64,000 nucleotides of DNA from Roseovarius lutimaris (GTDB lineage Bacteria; Pseudomonadota; Alphaproteobacteria; Rhodobacterales; Rhodobacteraceae), in NCBI RefSeq assembly GCF_900115165.1, contig NZ_FOVP01000003.1, positions 180,078 through 244,077 on the forward strand, written 5' to 3'. Numbering within the stretch: the first letter of the stretch is position 1; every line of letters starts with the position of its first letter. This document shows positions 27,506 to 37,028 of this stretch, one piece after another. The translations under genes and the position numbers were made by a program. The notes under the pieces were generated by a model, which saw only the letters and a program-made list of their open reading frames with translations, was not told the DNA's origin and did no database searches.

Positions 27506-28510
27506 TCAGCGGCCCGGGCGCGCGTGGCGAAAGGCGGCAGGGGTCTGATCGACCCATCGCTTGAATGCGCGGGTAAAGGCGCTCTGTTCGGAATAGCCGG
27601 TCAAAAAGGCAATCTCGGCAATGGAATGATCGCTTTGCACCAGCAACCCTTCGGCCAGCTGGCGCCGCGCCTGCTCCAGAATGCTCTGGAACGACATCCC
27701 GTCGCTGGCAAGCCTGCGATGCAGCGTCCGTTCGCTCATCCCCATCTCGCGGGCCATGTCGGCCGCGCGTGGCGGCCCCTCGCTGAGCCGATCAGACATG
27801 CGCCGCAAAAGGGTCTGGATGAAGGATGTCTGGCTGGAGGCCACCGCAAGTTCCGCGTCGAGATGCGGTCTGAGGAATTGCGCGATCGCCGGATCGCCCA
27901 GACGGTTGTCGCGCGCCAGCGTCTCGGCTGACATCAGCAGACCGTCGAGATCTGAGCCAAAGATCACCGGACAACCGAAGAAGGCTTCGTGGGCGGCTGT
28001 ATCGGTGGGCGCGGCGTGACGGCAATGCACCTCCAGTGGCGCCACCGGGGCGGGCGAAACCTCGCGCATGATCGACAGGGCACTGGCCAGCGTCGCCTCG
28101 TTCGACAGGCGCATCCCCAGCGTGCGCGGCCCGTCGCGCTGCAAAAGGAAATACGCCCCTGCGTCGTGGTTGCGTACCTCGTATCCCGCCACTGAGGTCA
28201 GCAACCGCGCATAACGCGCCGCGCGCTCCAGCGACCCGCGCAGCGTCGGGGCGGTTTTCCAGGCCAGACCGAAGGCGCCGTAATCGTCGCAGCGCATCGA
28301 CGCCCCGACTCGCAGCGGAAAATCCGTGGCATCGCCCAAAGCGCCCACGATGCGTTCAAGCAGCGCGTAATAATCGGCGTCGGGGATCATGGTCTTGACG
28401 TCGGTTTCGTTTGTGGTCAGCCCGAGATCGCGCAAAACGGCCGTCTGGTCCAGATCGCCGCTTGCTGCCGCGATGACCTTTCGCACGAAGAGTGTTGTTA
28501 TGTTCCCCAT
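27506..28510 (-). CDS. AraC-family transcriptional regulator (OruR/ArgR-type N-terminal domain)
   Basis: A 334-aa regulator with an Arabinose_bd-type N-terminal domain (ADYYALLERIVGALGDATDF, then GAFGLAWKTAPTLRGSLERA) and a C-terminal AraC double HTH (MAREMGMSERTLHRRLASDG, then IAEIAFLTGYSEQSAFTRAF and KRWVDQTPAAFRH). It lies upstream of the NmrA-like gene in the same direction, 106 bp away, and may control it. The start MGNITTLF was preferred to a GTG four codons earlier. Confidence 0.88.
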   Translation of the reverse strand: MGNITTLFVRKVIAAASGDLDQTAVLRDLGLTTNETDVKTMIPDADYYALLERIVGALGDATDFPLRVGASMRCDDYGAFGLAWKTAPTLRGSLERAARYARLLTSVAGYEVRNHDAGAYFLLQRDGPRTLGMRLSNEATLASALSIMREVSPAPVAPLEVHCRHAAPTDTAAHEAFFGCPVIFGSDLDGLLMSAETLARDNRLGDPAIAQFLRPHLDAELAVASSQTSFIQTLLRRMSDRLSEGPPRAADMAREMGMSERTLHRRLASDGMSFQSILEQARRQLAEGLLVQSDHSIAEIAFLTGYSEQSAFTRAFKRWVDQTPAAFRHARPGR

Positions 28511-28604
28511 CCGATGACGCACCCTTTCCCCAGTAAGAGCAGCTTAGTCGATTTTGATCGTTACTGCACATCGGCGCTGTGCGCGCGGTGTAATCCGAGG
28601 GTCA

Positions 28605-29390
28605 TCAATAGGTCTGGGGCGTTGCGGCAGACCCAGCCAGCAGCCCGCCGTCTATGATCAGTTCGGCGCCCGTCATATAGGCGGCCTCGTCCGACGCCAG
28701 CAGGACGGCAATCGCCGCGACCTCATCAGGCTGGCCGAAACGGCGTTGCGGGGTGTCGGCGACAAAGGCCGCCATGCGCGCCGCGCGGTCCGGCCCGTCG
28801 CCCAGCATCGGCTCCCACATCGGGGTCAGGATCGCGGCAGGGTGGATCGAGTTACAGCGGATGTTCAGCCCCTGTTCGGCACAATAGAGCGCGACGGACT
28901 TGGTATGGTTGCGCACCGCCGCCTTGGACGCGGCATAGGCCGCCGCCGCGGGAATGCCCACCAGCCCCGAGCGCGACGAGATATTGATGATCGAGCCTGC
29001 GCGTTTCGCGCGCATGGCCTGAATGGCATAGCGGCAGCCCAGGAATGTGCCGTCAAGATTGACCGCGTGAACCGCGCGCCAATCCTCCAGCGTTGCGTGT
29101 TCGGGGTCGTGCGGGCGCATCGTCTCTTCGAAGCCGGTGACACCTGCGTTGTTGACCAGAACGTCACAGGCGGGCCAGGTCTTGGTCAGTGTCGCCCAGT
29201 CTGCCTCGACTGCCACATCGAGACGAAGTGATTGCCCGCCGACCTCGCGGGCGACATTGGCCGCGCCGTCCGCGTCCTTGTCGGTCACGACGACCCCTGC
29301 GCCTTCCTGCGCGAAGGCCCGCGCAATGGCGGCCCCGATCCCCCGCGCGGCACCGGTGACGATACAGGTCTTGTCTTTCAGTCTTGGCAT
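28605..29390 (-). CDS. Short-chain dehydrogenase/reductase (SDR)
   Basis: A 261-aa classical SDR. The cofactor motif is [10 protein letters not shown], with an acidic VVVTDKDAD after strand 2 that favours NAD. Other landmarks are LVNNAGV, the catalytic Ser in IINISSRSG and the YAASK catalytic pair, with a late [12 protein letters not shown]. The substrate is unknown; cyclohexanol- or hydroxysteroid-type alcohols are typical for this subgroup. It follows the MDR gene by 39 bp with AGGAGA before its ATG, so the two form an operon. Confidence 0.92.
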   Translation of the reverse strand: MPRLKDKTCIVTGAARGIGAAIARAFAQEGAGVVVTDKDADGAANVAREVGGQSLRLDVAVEADWATLTKTWPACDVLVNNAGVTGFEETMRPHDPEHATLEDWRAVHAVNLDGTFLGCRYAIQAMRAKRAGSIINISSRSGLVGIPAAAAYAASKAAVRNHTKSVALYCAEQGLNIRCNSIHPAAILTPMWEPMLGDGPDRAARMAAFVADTPQRRFGQPDEVAAIAVLLASDEAAYMTGAELIIDGGLLAGSAATPQTY

Positions 29391-29429
29391 GAGCGGTTCT
29401 CCTTGCCCTTAAATGCCGGGGGCGGTCCT

Positions 29430-30410
29430 TCAGACCACGACGAGATTGCCGCGCTTGTGCCCGGTTTCCATGTGCTGGTGCGCCGCAATCAGATTGTCCA
29501 GCGGATAGACCCGGTCTAGCACAGGTGTGAGCGTTTCTGCCTCTGTCATCTCGATCAGCCGGGTCAGCAGGCCGCGCAAAAGCTCGGGCCTCTCAAGTCC
29601 GGCTGCCGAGAAACGGGCCTTGCGCTGGCCGACAAGCGTCGTGCGCAGCATCGCCCCCAACAGTCGCAGCGACAGGACCGGGCAGACGTAGCGACCGCCC
29701 TTGGCAAGGCTTTTGCGGGCCTGGCCGAAAGACGCAATCCCCAGCGTGTCATAAATCACATCGTAGTGCCTGCTCGGCAGCAGCGCGTTCTCTCTGGCAT
29801 AGTCGATCACGCGGGCGGCCCCGAGCGAGGCGACGAGACCTGTGTTGTGCGCGCTGCATGTGGCTGTGACATCAGCCCCCATCGCGGCGGCGATCTGTAC
29901 GGCGGCACTGCCCAGGCTGCCCGATCCGCCAAGGATCAGCACCCGCTCGCCCGGCTTGAGGTAGGCGACGTTTTCGAGGAAATGCAGCGATGTCAGAGGC
30001 CCATCGCACATCACGGCCGCGTTTTCATGGGACAGATGCGCAGGCTTGGGCATAAGCACGCCGGATTCGTCGAGACAGATGTGGCTGGCATTGGCGCCAA
30101 ACCTCAATCCGGCCTCACCGAATACGGCGTCCCCGATGGCAAAGCGCCTGACGTCCGCGCCCCTTGCGATGACTTCGCCCGACAATCCGGTGCCTGCCAG
30201 GTCGTTGCGCGGACGTGACAGGCCAAGAAACAGACGGGCAAAACGCGGCAGGCCCGCGCGCATCATCCCGTCGGCGCGGGTGACGGCCGAGGCGCGGATC
30301 CGGATCAGGATCTCGGTCGGGCCGGGGGTTGGCATCGGGCGCTGAACAGGGACGAGCCGGTCAGGCGCGCCATAGCGGCGGATGCTCCAGGCGGTGAGGC
30401 GGGTGGTCAT
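29430..30410 (-). CDS. MDR-superfamily NAD(P)-dependent oxidoreductase (RTN4IP1-like)
   Basis: A 326-aa medium-chain dehydrogenase/reductase of the quinone-oxidoreductase type. The N-terminal GroES-like part has RPMPTPGPTEILIRIRASAV and DLAGTGLSGEVIARG. The Rossmann motif is LILGGSGSLGSAAVQIAA. Zinc ligands are absent, as in quinone oxidoreductases. It is transcribed together with the SDR gene and divergently from a LysR regulator, which probably controls it. Confidence 0.88.
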   Translation of the reverse strand: MTTRLTAWSIRRYGAPDRLVPVQRPMPTPGPTEILIRIRASAVTRADGMMRAGLPRFARLFLGLSRPRNDLAGTGLSGEVIARGADVRRFAIGDAVFGEAGLRFGANASHICLDESGVLMPKPAHLSHENAAVMCDGPLTSLHFLENVAYLKPGERVLILGGSGSLGSAAVQIAAAMGADVTATCSAHNTGLVASLGAARVIDYARENALLPSRHYDVIYDTLGIASFGQARKSLAKGGRYVCPVLSLRLLGAMLRTTLVGQRKARFSAAGLERPELLRGLLTRLIEMTEAETLTPVLDRVYPLDNLIAAHQHMETGHKRGNLVVV

Positions 30411-30516
30411 GGCGTGTCTCCATCGGAAGTATACTTGGAATGGATCTGTCCTAGTGGATCGAAATTCATCCGCATATTGACAGATATGATCCGGTGAGGT
30501 TCAAAATCGTTCCACC

Positions 30517-31401
30517 ATGATGGATTGGAAATCGCTCCCCGCCTTTCTGGCTGTTGCCCGTGCCGGCTCGCTGCGCGCGGCCGCCGAGCAATCGGACGGC
30601 ACCCACGCCACGATCCGCCGCCAGATCGAGGCGCTGGAGGCGGGACTTGGCGTGCAACTCTTTCGTCGTGGCGCGGATGGTCTGCACCTGACGGTGGCGG
30701 GCCGGGCGCTGCTGCCCCAGGCGCTAGAGGCCGAGGCGGCACTGTTAAAGGGGTTCAACGCCGTGCAGGGGCTGGACCGCGAGGCGGCAGGGCGCATTCG
30801 CCTGTCTGCCGATCCGATGACCGCGCATTTCCTGCTCGCACCGGTCCTGGCCGAGTTTACCGTGCTTTATCCCGAGATCGAGATCGACCTGCACCTGTCC
30901 TACGGGATATCCTCGATCGCGCGGCTCGAAACCGACGTGTCAATCCGCCATGTGCGCGAGGTTGAGGATGATGCGGTGGGGCGCAAGCTCTTTCCGCTGG
31001 CGATCGGAACCTATGCTGCCGAGGCCTATCTCGACCGGCTGTTGCCCGAGGCGGGGCCCGAAGGGCAGGGGCTGACCTGGATTGGTTATGGCGCTGTGCC
31101 GGAACTGCTGGAGCATATCCAACGTTCGCCCTTTCCCAAGGCTCGCATCCGACACAGCATTCCTGACCCGGCGATGCACCTGCATCTGGCGCGGGCAGGG
31201 GCGGGGATGACCGTTCTGGCGGCCTGGGTGCAGGCGCGCTTCCCCGAGTTGCAGCGCGTGCCGGGCACGGCGTTTGACACCAGCCGGTCAACCTGGGTCT
31301 TGTTGCATGGCGATTTGAAGCGGGTGCGGCGCGTCCGGCTGTTTGTCGATTATCTCTGCACGGCGCTCAGCGAACGGCGGGCGGAGTTCATCGGGCGGTG
31401 A
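30517..31401 (+). CDS. LysR-family transcriptional regulator
   Basis: A 294-aa LTTR. The N-terminal winged helix is clear (LPAFLAVARAGSLRAAAEQS, then THATIRRQIEALEAGLGVQL and FRRGADGLHLTVAG), followed by the two-lobed effector domain. It is divergent from the MDR-SDR operon across 106 bp; CATAT-TGACAG-ATATG (about 30473-30488) in the gap has the dyad form of an LTTR site. The inducer is unknown. Confidence 0.9.
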   Translation: MMDWKSLPAFLAVARAGSLRAAAEQSDGTHATIRRQIEALEAGLGVQLFRRGADGLHLTVAGRALLPQALEAEAALLKGFNAVQGLDREAAGRIRLSADPMTAHFLLAPVLAEFTVLYPEIEIDLHLSYGISSIARLETDVSIRHVREVEDDAVGRKLFPLAIGTYAAEAYLDRLLPEAGPEGQGLTWIGYGAVPELLEHIQRSPFPKARIRHSIPDPAMHLHLARAGAGMTVLAAWVQARFPELQRVPGTAFDTSRSTWVLLHGDLKRVRRVRLFVDYLCTALSERRAEFIGR

Positions 31402-31452
31402 GGCGCGAATGCTGGCGAGAGTGGACCCGGCACAGAGCGACAGATGTTGCCA

Positions 31453-32838
31453 CTAGCGATGCGCAGCTCCGCCCGGTTCAGGCCGAACCGGGGCCGGGGC
31501 GTTGGCGGGCTCATCAATCGGGCCGGTGACGGCTGTGCTCAGCGCGTCGAGTCCGCCGGTTGCCAGATTTGCGATCGCCGCCTCGATGTCGGCGATGCGC
31601 TCAGCCCGCAGGACCGGTGTGGCGTAGGCACGAAATTTTCGGCGAACCTGCTCCATCGGCACCGGGTTTTCCGGATCTCCGGTGGCCTCTGTCGGAGGGG
31701 ATGTCAGCCGACGACCGTCTTTCAGCACCAAGGTGGCATGCGCGATGCGCCTGGCGGGGAAGGCGGCATTGTAGTCGTCGGACTCGGTTATCACCATGCT
31801 GTCGGACAACCGTAAAACCTCGCGGTCTGAGAGATTATGCAACGCGATGTCGTCGGGGCCGACATGGCCGCGAACCATTGCCACGGCAGTGGGGAAAGAC
31901 GTTGAGTACTGTGCTTGCTCGGTGGTTTTTGGCCGCCGTGTGGCAAGACGCAGGGAGTGGTGGAAGGTGGTGATTTCAATGTGATCGACATCCGTGGACG
32001 CGATGCCATGGGCATCGCGCAGGCCCAATGTGGCCAACAGCGGCGGCTGTGCCCAGCGACAGACCGGGAAGGGTTTGTAGTATTGCTCAAGGATGCGCCA
32101 ATTGCTGCCAAGGTCGGACCACAGATCGGCGACTTCCGGGGCCTCGACGGTGACAGCGGGCGCGCCGGTAAAGCCGGCTGCGGCAAGGTATGCCGCCGAA
32201 ACGCCTGTCATTGCGCCCCAGCCGGAGCCATCCTTGACCATTGTCGGGGCATCAATGCAGCGCATCATCTGGCTGCGTGGCCCGTGGTATTCCGCAATGC
32301 CGATGGCCTCTCGGGTGCGTACAGCGTCCAGCCCCAGAACCCGCGCGCCAAGGGCGGCACAGGCAACCGCAATCCACGCCCCTGACGTATGGTAATCGGG
32401 CACGGTTCGATGCAGTGCTATACCTGCCCGGGTTCCGATCTCGTACCCGATGACGAGGGCGGTCAGAAAGTCATCGCCCGCAGTGCTGTTTTCGGCCTGA
32501 CTGAGCGCAAGAAGTGCCGGAAACACACCACAGCCGACATGCCCCTTGGTCAGCTTGTGGCCATCATGGCCATCCAGCGCGTCGATGGTCATGCCACCCG
32601 CCAGCGCCGCCCCCGCAGCGCTTACGACCCTGCCGTCGAACAGCATCCGCGCCGCGCCCGACCCGGCCCCGAATTGTCGCGCCGCGTGGTTGCGGATTAT
32701 GTGGGACAGGTCCGTGCGCACCCCACCTGCTGCCACGCCGATCAGGTCGAGCAACCAGCGACGGGCAAAGTCACGGACAGACGCGGGCAGGTCGTCATAC
32801 CGCAGACCATGAACGAATTCATTGAAGGCATGGGCCAT
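31453..32838 (-). CDS. MmgE/PrpD family protein
   Basis: A 461-aa protein of the MmgE/PrpD (2-methylcitrate dehydratase-like) family. Landmarks are WLLDLIGVAAGG, AGGMTIDALDGHDGHKLTKG (substrate/active-site loop), GCGVFPALLALS and the later KPFPVCRWAQPPL. True PrpD dehydrates 2-methylcitrate; most MmgE/PrpD homologues without prpBC neighbours act on other, unknown substrates, and no propionate genes are nearby. It converges with the LysR gene, 51 bp apart. Confidence 0.9.
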   Translation of the reverse strand: MAHAFNEFVHGLRYDDLPASVRDFARRWLLDLIGVAAGGVRTDLSHIIRNHAARQFGAGSGAARMLFDGRVVSAAGAALAGGMTIDALDGHDGHKLTKGHVGCGVFPALLALSQAENSTAGDDFLTALVIGYEIGTRAGIALHRTVPDYHTSGAWIAVACAALGARVLGLDAVRTREAIGIAEYHGPRSQMMRCIDAPTMVKDGSGWGAMTGVSAAYLAAAGFTGAPAVTVEAPEVADLWSDLGSNWRILEQYYKPFPVCRWAQPPLLATLGLRDAHGIASTDVDHIEITTFHHSLRLATRRPKTTEQAQYSTSFPTAVAMVRGHVGPDDIALHNLSDREVLRLSDSMVITESDDYNAAFPARRIAHATLVLKDGRRLTSPPTEATGDPENPVPMEQVRRKFRAYATPVLRAERIADIEAAIANLATGGLDALSTAVTGPIDEPANAPAPVRPEPGGAAHR

Positions 32839-33158
32839 GGGTCAGCTCCATAGAAGGGTCAGACAATCATATTCCGGTAAAGACAGGTTTGCGCGTGGTT
32901 TTCGGTCTGGCAGCACGCCCCTGACAGGCTGCGGCCAGTTCCGGCACAGAGTCAAGCCGCCTGTTCAATTCATCGCGCAGCAACCGCCTGACCATAAACC
33001 CGGTGCGGTTCAATCCGGGCCTGCACCTCAGTATCGGTCGTTGCGTATTGCCGCTCTGGCTGCATGCGTCGTCATGTTGTTTGCGTGGCGTATCTGTCCA
33101 GACTGCTTTCTTGCCGTCCAAAGAAGAGACCGCGCCATCAAGCTCGGGGATCAAGCCC
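32839..33158. other. Intergenic region without a recognised gene
   Basis: About 320 bp between the MmgE/PrpD start and a small membrane-protein gene. A minus-strand frame at 32867-33154 shows no family similarity and no ribosome-binding site. I see no clear promoter or repeat. Confidence 0.5.
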
Positions 33159-33374
33159 CTAGCTTAGCAAGATACCGATCACCACCATCATCAGCCCGAT
33201 CACCGACAGGAAAAGCGCCGCCGTGTTGACCGGCACCACCTTTTGCACCGCCTGGCGCAACGCGTCATCGCTCAGCCCCGCCTTGCGCGCCTTCCAGACC
33301 GTCATGATGCACCAGATCAGCCCCACCATGCCCGCCAGTGAAACCGCGGCCCCAAGCCAGATCAGAATTTCCAT
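33159..33374 (-). CDS. Small membrane protein with two helices
   Basis: A 71-aa protein with helix 1 (ILIWLGAAVSLAGMVGLIWC), a positively charged cytoplasmic linker (TVWKARKAGLSDDALRQAV) and helix 2 (TAALFLSVIGLMMVVIGILL). AAAGGAGC lies before the ATG. It resembles small conserved Rhodobacteraceae membrane proteins of unknown function. It is divergent from gapR. Confidence 0.75.
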   Translation of the reverse strand: MEILIWLGAAVSLAGMVGLIWCIMTVWKARKAGLSDDALRQAVQKVVPVNTAALFLSVIGLMMVVIGILLS

Positions 33375-33518
33375 CGCCTGCTCCTTTATGGCGCGACCGT
33401 GATGTGCAGCGCCTAGTCGAAGTTGCGCGATTGCGCAAGTCGGACAGGCATGCAGAAGCATCTTGCAGAGACGTGCGCGCAGCTATAGTCAGAAGGCCCA
33501 ATTGACCGGAGACAGCCC

Positions 33519-33779
33519 ATGAACGACATGAATTCCGACTCGACCTATCGCGTGACCGCAGACGAGTTGCGCCAGTTCATCGAGCGCTTCGAGCGGCTGG
33601 ATGCCGAGAAAAAGGATATCGCAGAGCAGCAAAAAGAAGTGATGGCCGAGGCGAAATCACGCGGCTATGATACCAAGGTGCTGCGCAAGGTGATCTCGTT
33701 GCGCAAACGCGACAAGGACGATATCGCCGAAGAAGAAGCGGTCCTTGAGATGTATAAAGAAGCACTTGGAATGGCGTGA
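33519..33779 (+). CDS. gapR: GapR-family (DUF2312) DNA-binding protein
   Basis: An 86-aa all-helical protein matching DUF2312/GapR: VTADELRQFIERFERLDAEK, KKDIAEQQKEVMAEAKSRGY, DTKVLRKVISLRKRDKDD and EEEAVLEMYKEALG. GapR in Caulobacter wraps overtwisted, AT-rich DNA ahead of replication forks as a closed tetramer. Length and charge pattern are typical of the family. Confidence 0.93.
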   Translation: MNDMNSDSTYRVTADELRQFIERFERLDAEKKDIAEQQKEVMAEAKSRGYDTKVLRKVISLRKRDKDDIAEEEAVLEMYKEALGMA

Positions 33780-33797
33780 TGTCTTGGAGGTCGCGGT

Positions 33798-34673
33798 TTA
33801 GGGCGTGATCATCTGCACGCCCTGAATCCGCTCGATTTCATAGACGTCTTCATCATACATTTCTGTCAGCTCATCAATAAGTTCGGCTGTCCAGCCGGGC
33901 ACATCAAGCTCTTCCTCGATCGCGTCCTCATCGGCAAATTTGTCGAGGAATGCCGTAATCACCCGGCGCTTTTGCACCTCGGTCATGCCGGGGTGGCGTT
34001 CCATATAGGCCTTGAAACGCTGTTGGCCAGGGCGGGTCATGATCTCCATCAAGAGGCTGAATTCGCCGGTAAATTCGACCGTGGGGTCGATGCCGGCCAC
34101 TTCGCGCACCACCTGAGACCAGATCAGCGGCGTATCCTCATTGCACCAGATCGTGACGGGAATGTCAGGGTGGCTGTTGCGAATACGCGCCACCATCTCG
34201 GACCATCGCATATGGGTCGGATCAGATCCGCGCAACAGCTTTTCCATCACCTTGTGCGGCGTGTTGTCAAGCAGCGCCGGCAGGAATGTGGCCGGGTTGC
34301 GGATGGCAAAGAAAAGCTCGATGTCATCATCGGGAAACATCTGGCGAAAAAGGCCAAGCCGCGCTTCCGCCGCTCCGTAGAATTGCCCGCCCCCCACGGC
34401 CATCTTGGGGGTGCCGAAAAACCCGGCATTGGACAGAACAAGCCGGTCAACCGCACCTTCATGGCTAATGGCGTCAACCAGAACGTCACGCGCGTCGGCG
34501 CTTAGCCCGCTATCCTGCGCCTGATGCAGGGTGTCGCGCACCAGGCGGCGATATTTCCCTGGATCAGGCACGTTGGTGCCGAATTCGGCCAGAATCTCAC
34601 GATTATCCGACAGGCAATTTACCAGCCTGTCATCATCCGTACTGTGGGCGCCCGCGTGAATTACGACCTGCAT
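33798..34673 (-). CDS. Conserved hypothetical protein, sulfotransferase-like
   Basis: A 291-aa protein starting MQVVIHAGAHSTDDDRLVNC. The N-terminal strand plus loop, then FFAIRNPATFLPALLDNTPH and VTIWCNEDTPLIWSQVVREV, follow the pattern of P-loop sulfotransferase-like proteins in Rhodobacteraceae, although a clear PAPS-binding loop is not evident. The C-terminus is strongly acidic (DEDAIEEELDVPGW). No function can be assigned. It converges on gapR with 18 bp between them and lies just upstream of the tRNA-Thr used as the element's integration site. Confidence 0.7.
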   Translation of the reverse strand: MQVVIHAGAHSTDDDRLVNCLSDNREILAEFGTNVPDPGKYRRLVRDTLHQAQDSGLSADARDVLVDAISHEGAVDRLVLSNAGFFGTPKMAVGGGQFYGAAEARLGLFRQMFPDDDIELFFAIRNPATFLPALLDNTPHKVMEKLLRGSDPTHMRWSEMVARIRNSHPDIPVTIWCNEDTPLIWSQVVREVAGIDPTVEFTGEFSLLMEIMTRPGQQRFKAYMERHPGMTEVQKRRVITAFLDKFADEDAIEEELDVPGWTAELIDELTEMYDEDVYEIERIQGVQMITP

Positions 34674-34835
34674 TGGTATCCCGGTTCATGTAAAAGTCGC
34701 GCTCATATATACGGGCTTTTCGCCAGAGTTAAACCGCAATCACCCATAGCCTTGGCGCGGCATTTGCACAAAGCGTAAGAGAGCAGCGGAATTTGGCTTG
34801 AAGTGGCCCACGTTAATGCGTAATGAGGCGCCCGA

Positions 34836-34911
34836 GCCCCTATAGCTCAGCTGGTAGAGCAACTGATTTGTAATCAGTAGGTCCGCGGTTCGAGTCCGTG
34901 TGGGGGCACCA
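34836..34911 (+). tRNA. tRNA-Thr (anticodon TGT)
   Basis: A complete cloverleaf: acceptor GCCCCTA pairs with TGGGGGC, the D arm contains AGCTCAGCTGGTAGAGC, the anticodon loop TTTGTAA reads TGT, the T arm is GGTTCGAGTCC, and the 3' end is encoded ACCA. The 3' half is the left attachment site of the integrated element that follows. Confidence 0.97.
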
Positions 34912-34919
34912 TTTAAACT
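34867..34919. repeat. attL: left attachment repeat in tRNA-Thr
   Basis: 37 bp (34867-34903, from the anticodon loop into the acceptor stem) are identical to 49610-49646. After a 2-3 base difference a further 14 bp match (34906-34919, GCACCATTTAAACT, against 49648-49661). Here the repeat completes a functional tRNA. Confidence 0.9.
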
Positions 34920-35007
34920 CTTGAAAATGAACGAAATAAAGCGCACCGAAGGATCGCTGCGCTCCCATTTTTGCAACATTTTTGCAACACAGCGTCATTT
35001 CGAACTT

Positions 35008-35469
35008 CTAGAACGGTATGGAGCTGTCTCCATCGAGTCGCGCGCCTAGGCTGAGATTTTCTTCACGTGTCAGCACTTCCAGATTCCAGGGGACGTGAAG
35101 GCCGCAAGCTGCAACGTCGTCGGAGGCACTACTCTTTCCGCAGAGCGGCGAGGAGTGATGCAGGTCGTGCGGTATTTGGGACCAGAACTCTCTCTCAACG
35201 GCCTTTTCATGCAGGCGCAGGATTTGACGTTCTTGGGTTTTGGTAAGCCAAGGTGGGATTGCGTTGAGCTTCGCTGCTCGCCGCATTCCTTGTTTATGAC
35301 GAAGCAGTGCCCGGTTCTTTGCTCTATATCGCGCCTTGCGCTCCATAGAGGTGAGCGTTGCCTGCCACTCCTTCATTCGTACTAGTTGCGCGGTTTCGAT
35401 GCCTTGCTGAGACTGCAAGTGCTCCGCTAAATCAGAAGCGTCAATCGACGCAAAAAATGCTTCAATCAT
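35008..35469 (-). CDS. HNH endonuclease-like protein
   Basis: A 153-aa basic protein. The C-terminal third, HDLHHSSPLCGKSS through GLHVPWNLEVLTREENLSLG, resembles the His-metal fold of phage-type HNH nucleases (compare 'DH..PL.G...GLH...NL.VL...EN'), although the usual first D-H pair reads H-H and the zinc knuckle is missing, so activity is uncertain. The middle is helical and Arg/Lys-rich. An ATG at 35469 with GGAG upstream was preferred to a GTG at 35520. It is the first gene inside the left end; phage HNH proteins often help terminase, but here it is remote from it. Confidence 0.5.
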   Translation of the reverse strand: MIEAFFASIDASDLAEHLQSQQGIETAQLVRMKEWQATLTSMERKARYRAKNRALLRHKQGMRRAAKLNAIPPWLTKTQERQILRLHEKAVEREFWSQIPHDLHHSSPLCGKSSASDDVAACGLHVPWNLEVLTREENLSLGARLDGDSSIPF

Positions 35470-35792
35470 TTTCGATTGCTCCGAGCTGTAGGTGTCAGCA
35501 GTCACGTGGAAAACCGACACCAGTTAAGGTGTGTTTCCTTTTGGGCAACCAGCTATGTGCGGATTGGGACGCGATCTCGGAACAGGTAACGCGCAGCAAG
35601 GCGAAACGCTTACCAGAACGCCTCTGAAAAGTCAAGCTAAACAACTGCGCTGTCGTTACAACTAGTTGAGGTTTTCCAACTCTTGTGTGCATATTGATGG
35701 TGAGGCACGAAATACAGTGCGGAAGCACAGACACCCTAGCGGATTGCAATAAGATCAACGCGTAGAGGTGCTCAGAAAGATAGGGTTCAGAC

Positions 35793-37028
35793 GTGAGGTC
35801 AGTCGAGTTGTTCGCGGGCGCAGGAGGCCTTGGGTTGGGTGTAGGCAATGCTGGCTTTACCCACGAGGCAGTCGTGGAAATCGACCGCTGGGCTTGCGAT
35901 ACGCTGGCCGAGAACACTGACTGGCCACTGCACGGCTGGGACAAGGGCGACGTGCGCCAGTTCGACTACACTCCGCTCAAAGGCAAAGTGAATCTCGTGA
36001 CGGGAGGTCCTCCGTGCCAGCCCTTCTCCATGGGTGGCAGGCACCGTGCCTTTCTTGATCCGCGCGACATGTTTCCAGAGGCCGCCCGCGCCGTGCGCGA
36101 GCTACGCCCCGAGGCGTTCATCTTCGAAAACGTAAAAGGCCTAAGACGTCAGGCATTTACTAACTATCTCGAATACATCCGCTTGCGCCTTCGTCACCCC
36201 GATTTGATCCCGCAGGAGGGCGAGGAATGGCTTGAGCACCTGAAACGCCTTGAGGATTACGAAACCAGCGGCGCAAGCGGTGGGCTGCTTTACAACGTCG
36301 TCATCCGCCTCTTAAACGCCGCCGACTACGGCGTGCCGCAAAAGCGAGAGCGGGTCTTCATCGTCGGCGTGCGCGACGATCTCGCTACTGCTTTCCACTT
36401 CCCCGATAAGACACACTCACAGGATGCGCTACTCTGGTCCAAATGGCGTAGTGGAGAATACTGGGAGCGGCATAAGGTCAAACCAGTCGAAAACGAGCGC
36501 GAGAAAAAGCGGGCGGCGAAGCTGAAAGTAAAGCCAAGTGAATTGCCATGGGTGACTGTCCGCGATGCGCTCCACGACATTCCTGACCCTGAGTTTCATC
36601 CCAAAGCAGCGGAGAGGGTCGCAGACCATCGCTTTATTCCCGGTGCACGGTCATATCCCGGACATACAGGTAGTCCACTCGACGAGCCTGCCAAAACCTT
36701 AAAAGCAGGTGTGCATGGTGTTCCTGGCGGCGAAAACATGATGCGTCGCCCAGATGATACGATTCGATATTTCTCAGAACGCGAAAGCGCTAGGCTGCAA
36801 ACTTTTCCCGATGAATTCCGATTTCACGGTTCTTGGGGAGAGACGATGCGCCAATTGGGGAATGCGGTACCCGTGAGACTCGCTGAGGTTGTTGCTAAAG
36901 CCGTTCGTGACCAGATAGACTGGTCAAATGAAAAAAGTAATTCCCTACAATCCTCTGGACAAGCAGCATCTGGCCGAAAGCGCGGCAAACGCGTTACTCA
37001 AACAAGAGCCTCAGTCACTTCCACCTGA
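35793..37028 (+). CDS. DNA (cytosine-5)-methyltransferase, Eco29kI-type modification enzyme
   Basis: A 411-aa C5-methyltransferase. Motif I is LFAGAGGLGLG (residues 6-16), motif IV GGPPCQPFS with catalytic Cys75, motif VI FENVKG, motif VIII around YGVPQKRERVFIVGV, and motif X near the end (RQLGNAVPVRLAEVV). It methylates a cytosine in the site cut by the partner nuclease; by homology this is probably CCGCGG. The start is a GTG. The last 101 bp overlap the nuclease gene in another frame, so the pair is translated as a unit. Confidence 0.92.
   Translation: MRSVELFAGAGGLGLGVGNAGFTHEAVVEIDRWACDTLAENTDWPLHGWDKGDVRQFDYTPLKGKVNLVTGGPPCQPFSMGGRHRAFLDPRDMFPEAARAVRELRPEAFIFENVKGLRRQAFTNYLEYIRLRLRHPDLIPQEGEEWLEHLKRLEDYETSGASGGLLYNVVIRLLNAADYGVPQKRERVFIVGVRDDLATAFHFPDKTHSQDALLWSKWRSGEYWERHKVKPVENEREKKRAAKLKVKPSELPWVTVRDALHDIPDPEFHPKAAERVADHRFIPGARSYPGHTGSPLDEPAKTLKAGVHGVPGGENMMRRPDDTIRYFSERESARLQTFPDEFRFHGSWGETMRQLGNAVPVRLAEVVAKAVRDQIDWSNEKSNSLQSSGQAASGRKRGKRVTQTRASVTST

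Noticed and set aside
31453..32838. 2-methylcitrate dehydratase (prpD)
   Set aside because: No prpB, prpC or other methylcitrate-cycle gene is nearby; only the family name is supported.
32867..33154. 95-codon minus-strand frame in the gap after MmgE/PrpD
   Set aside because: No ribosome site, no recognised domain, and the composition is not protein-like.
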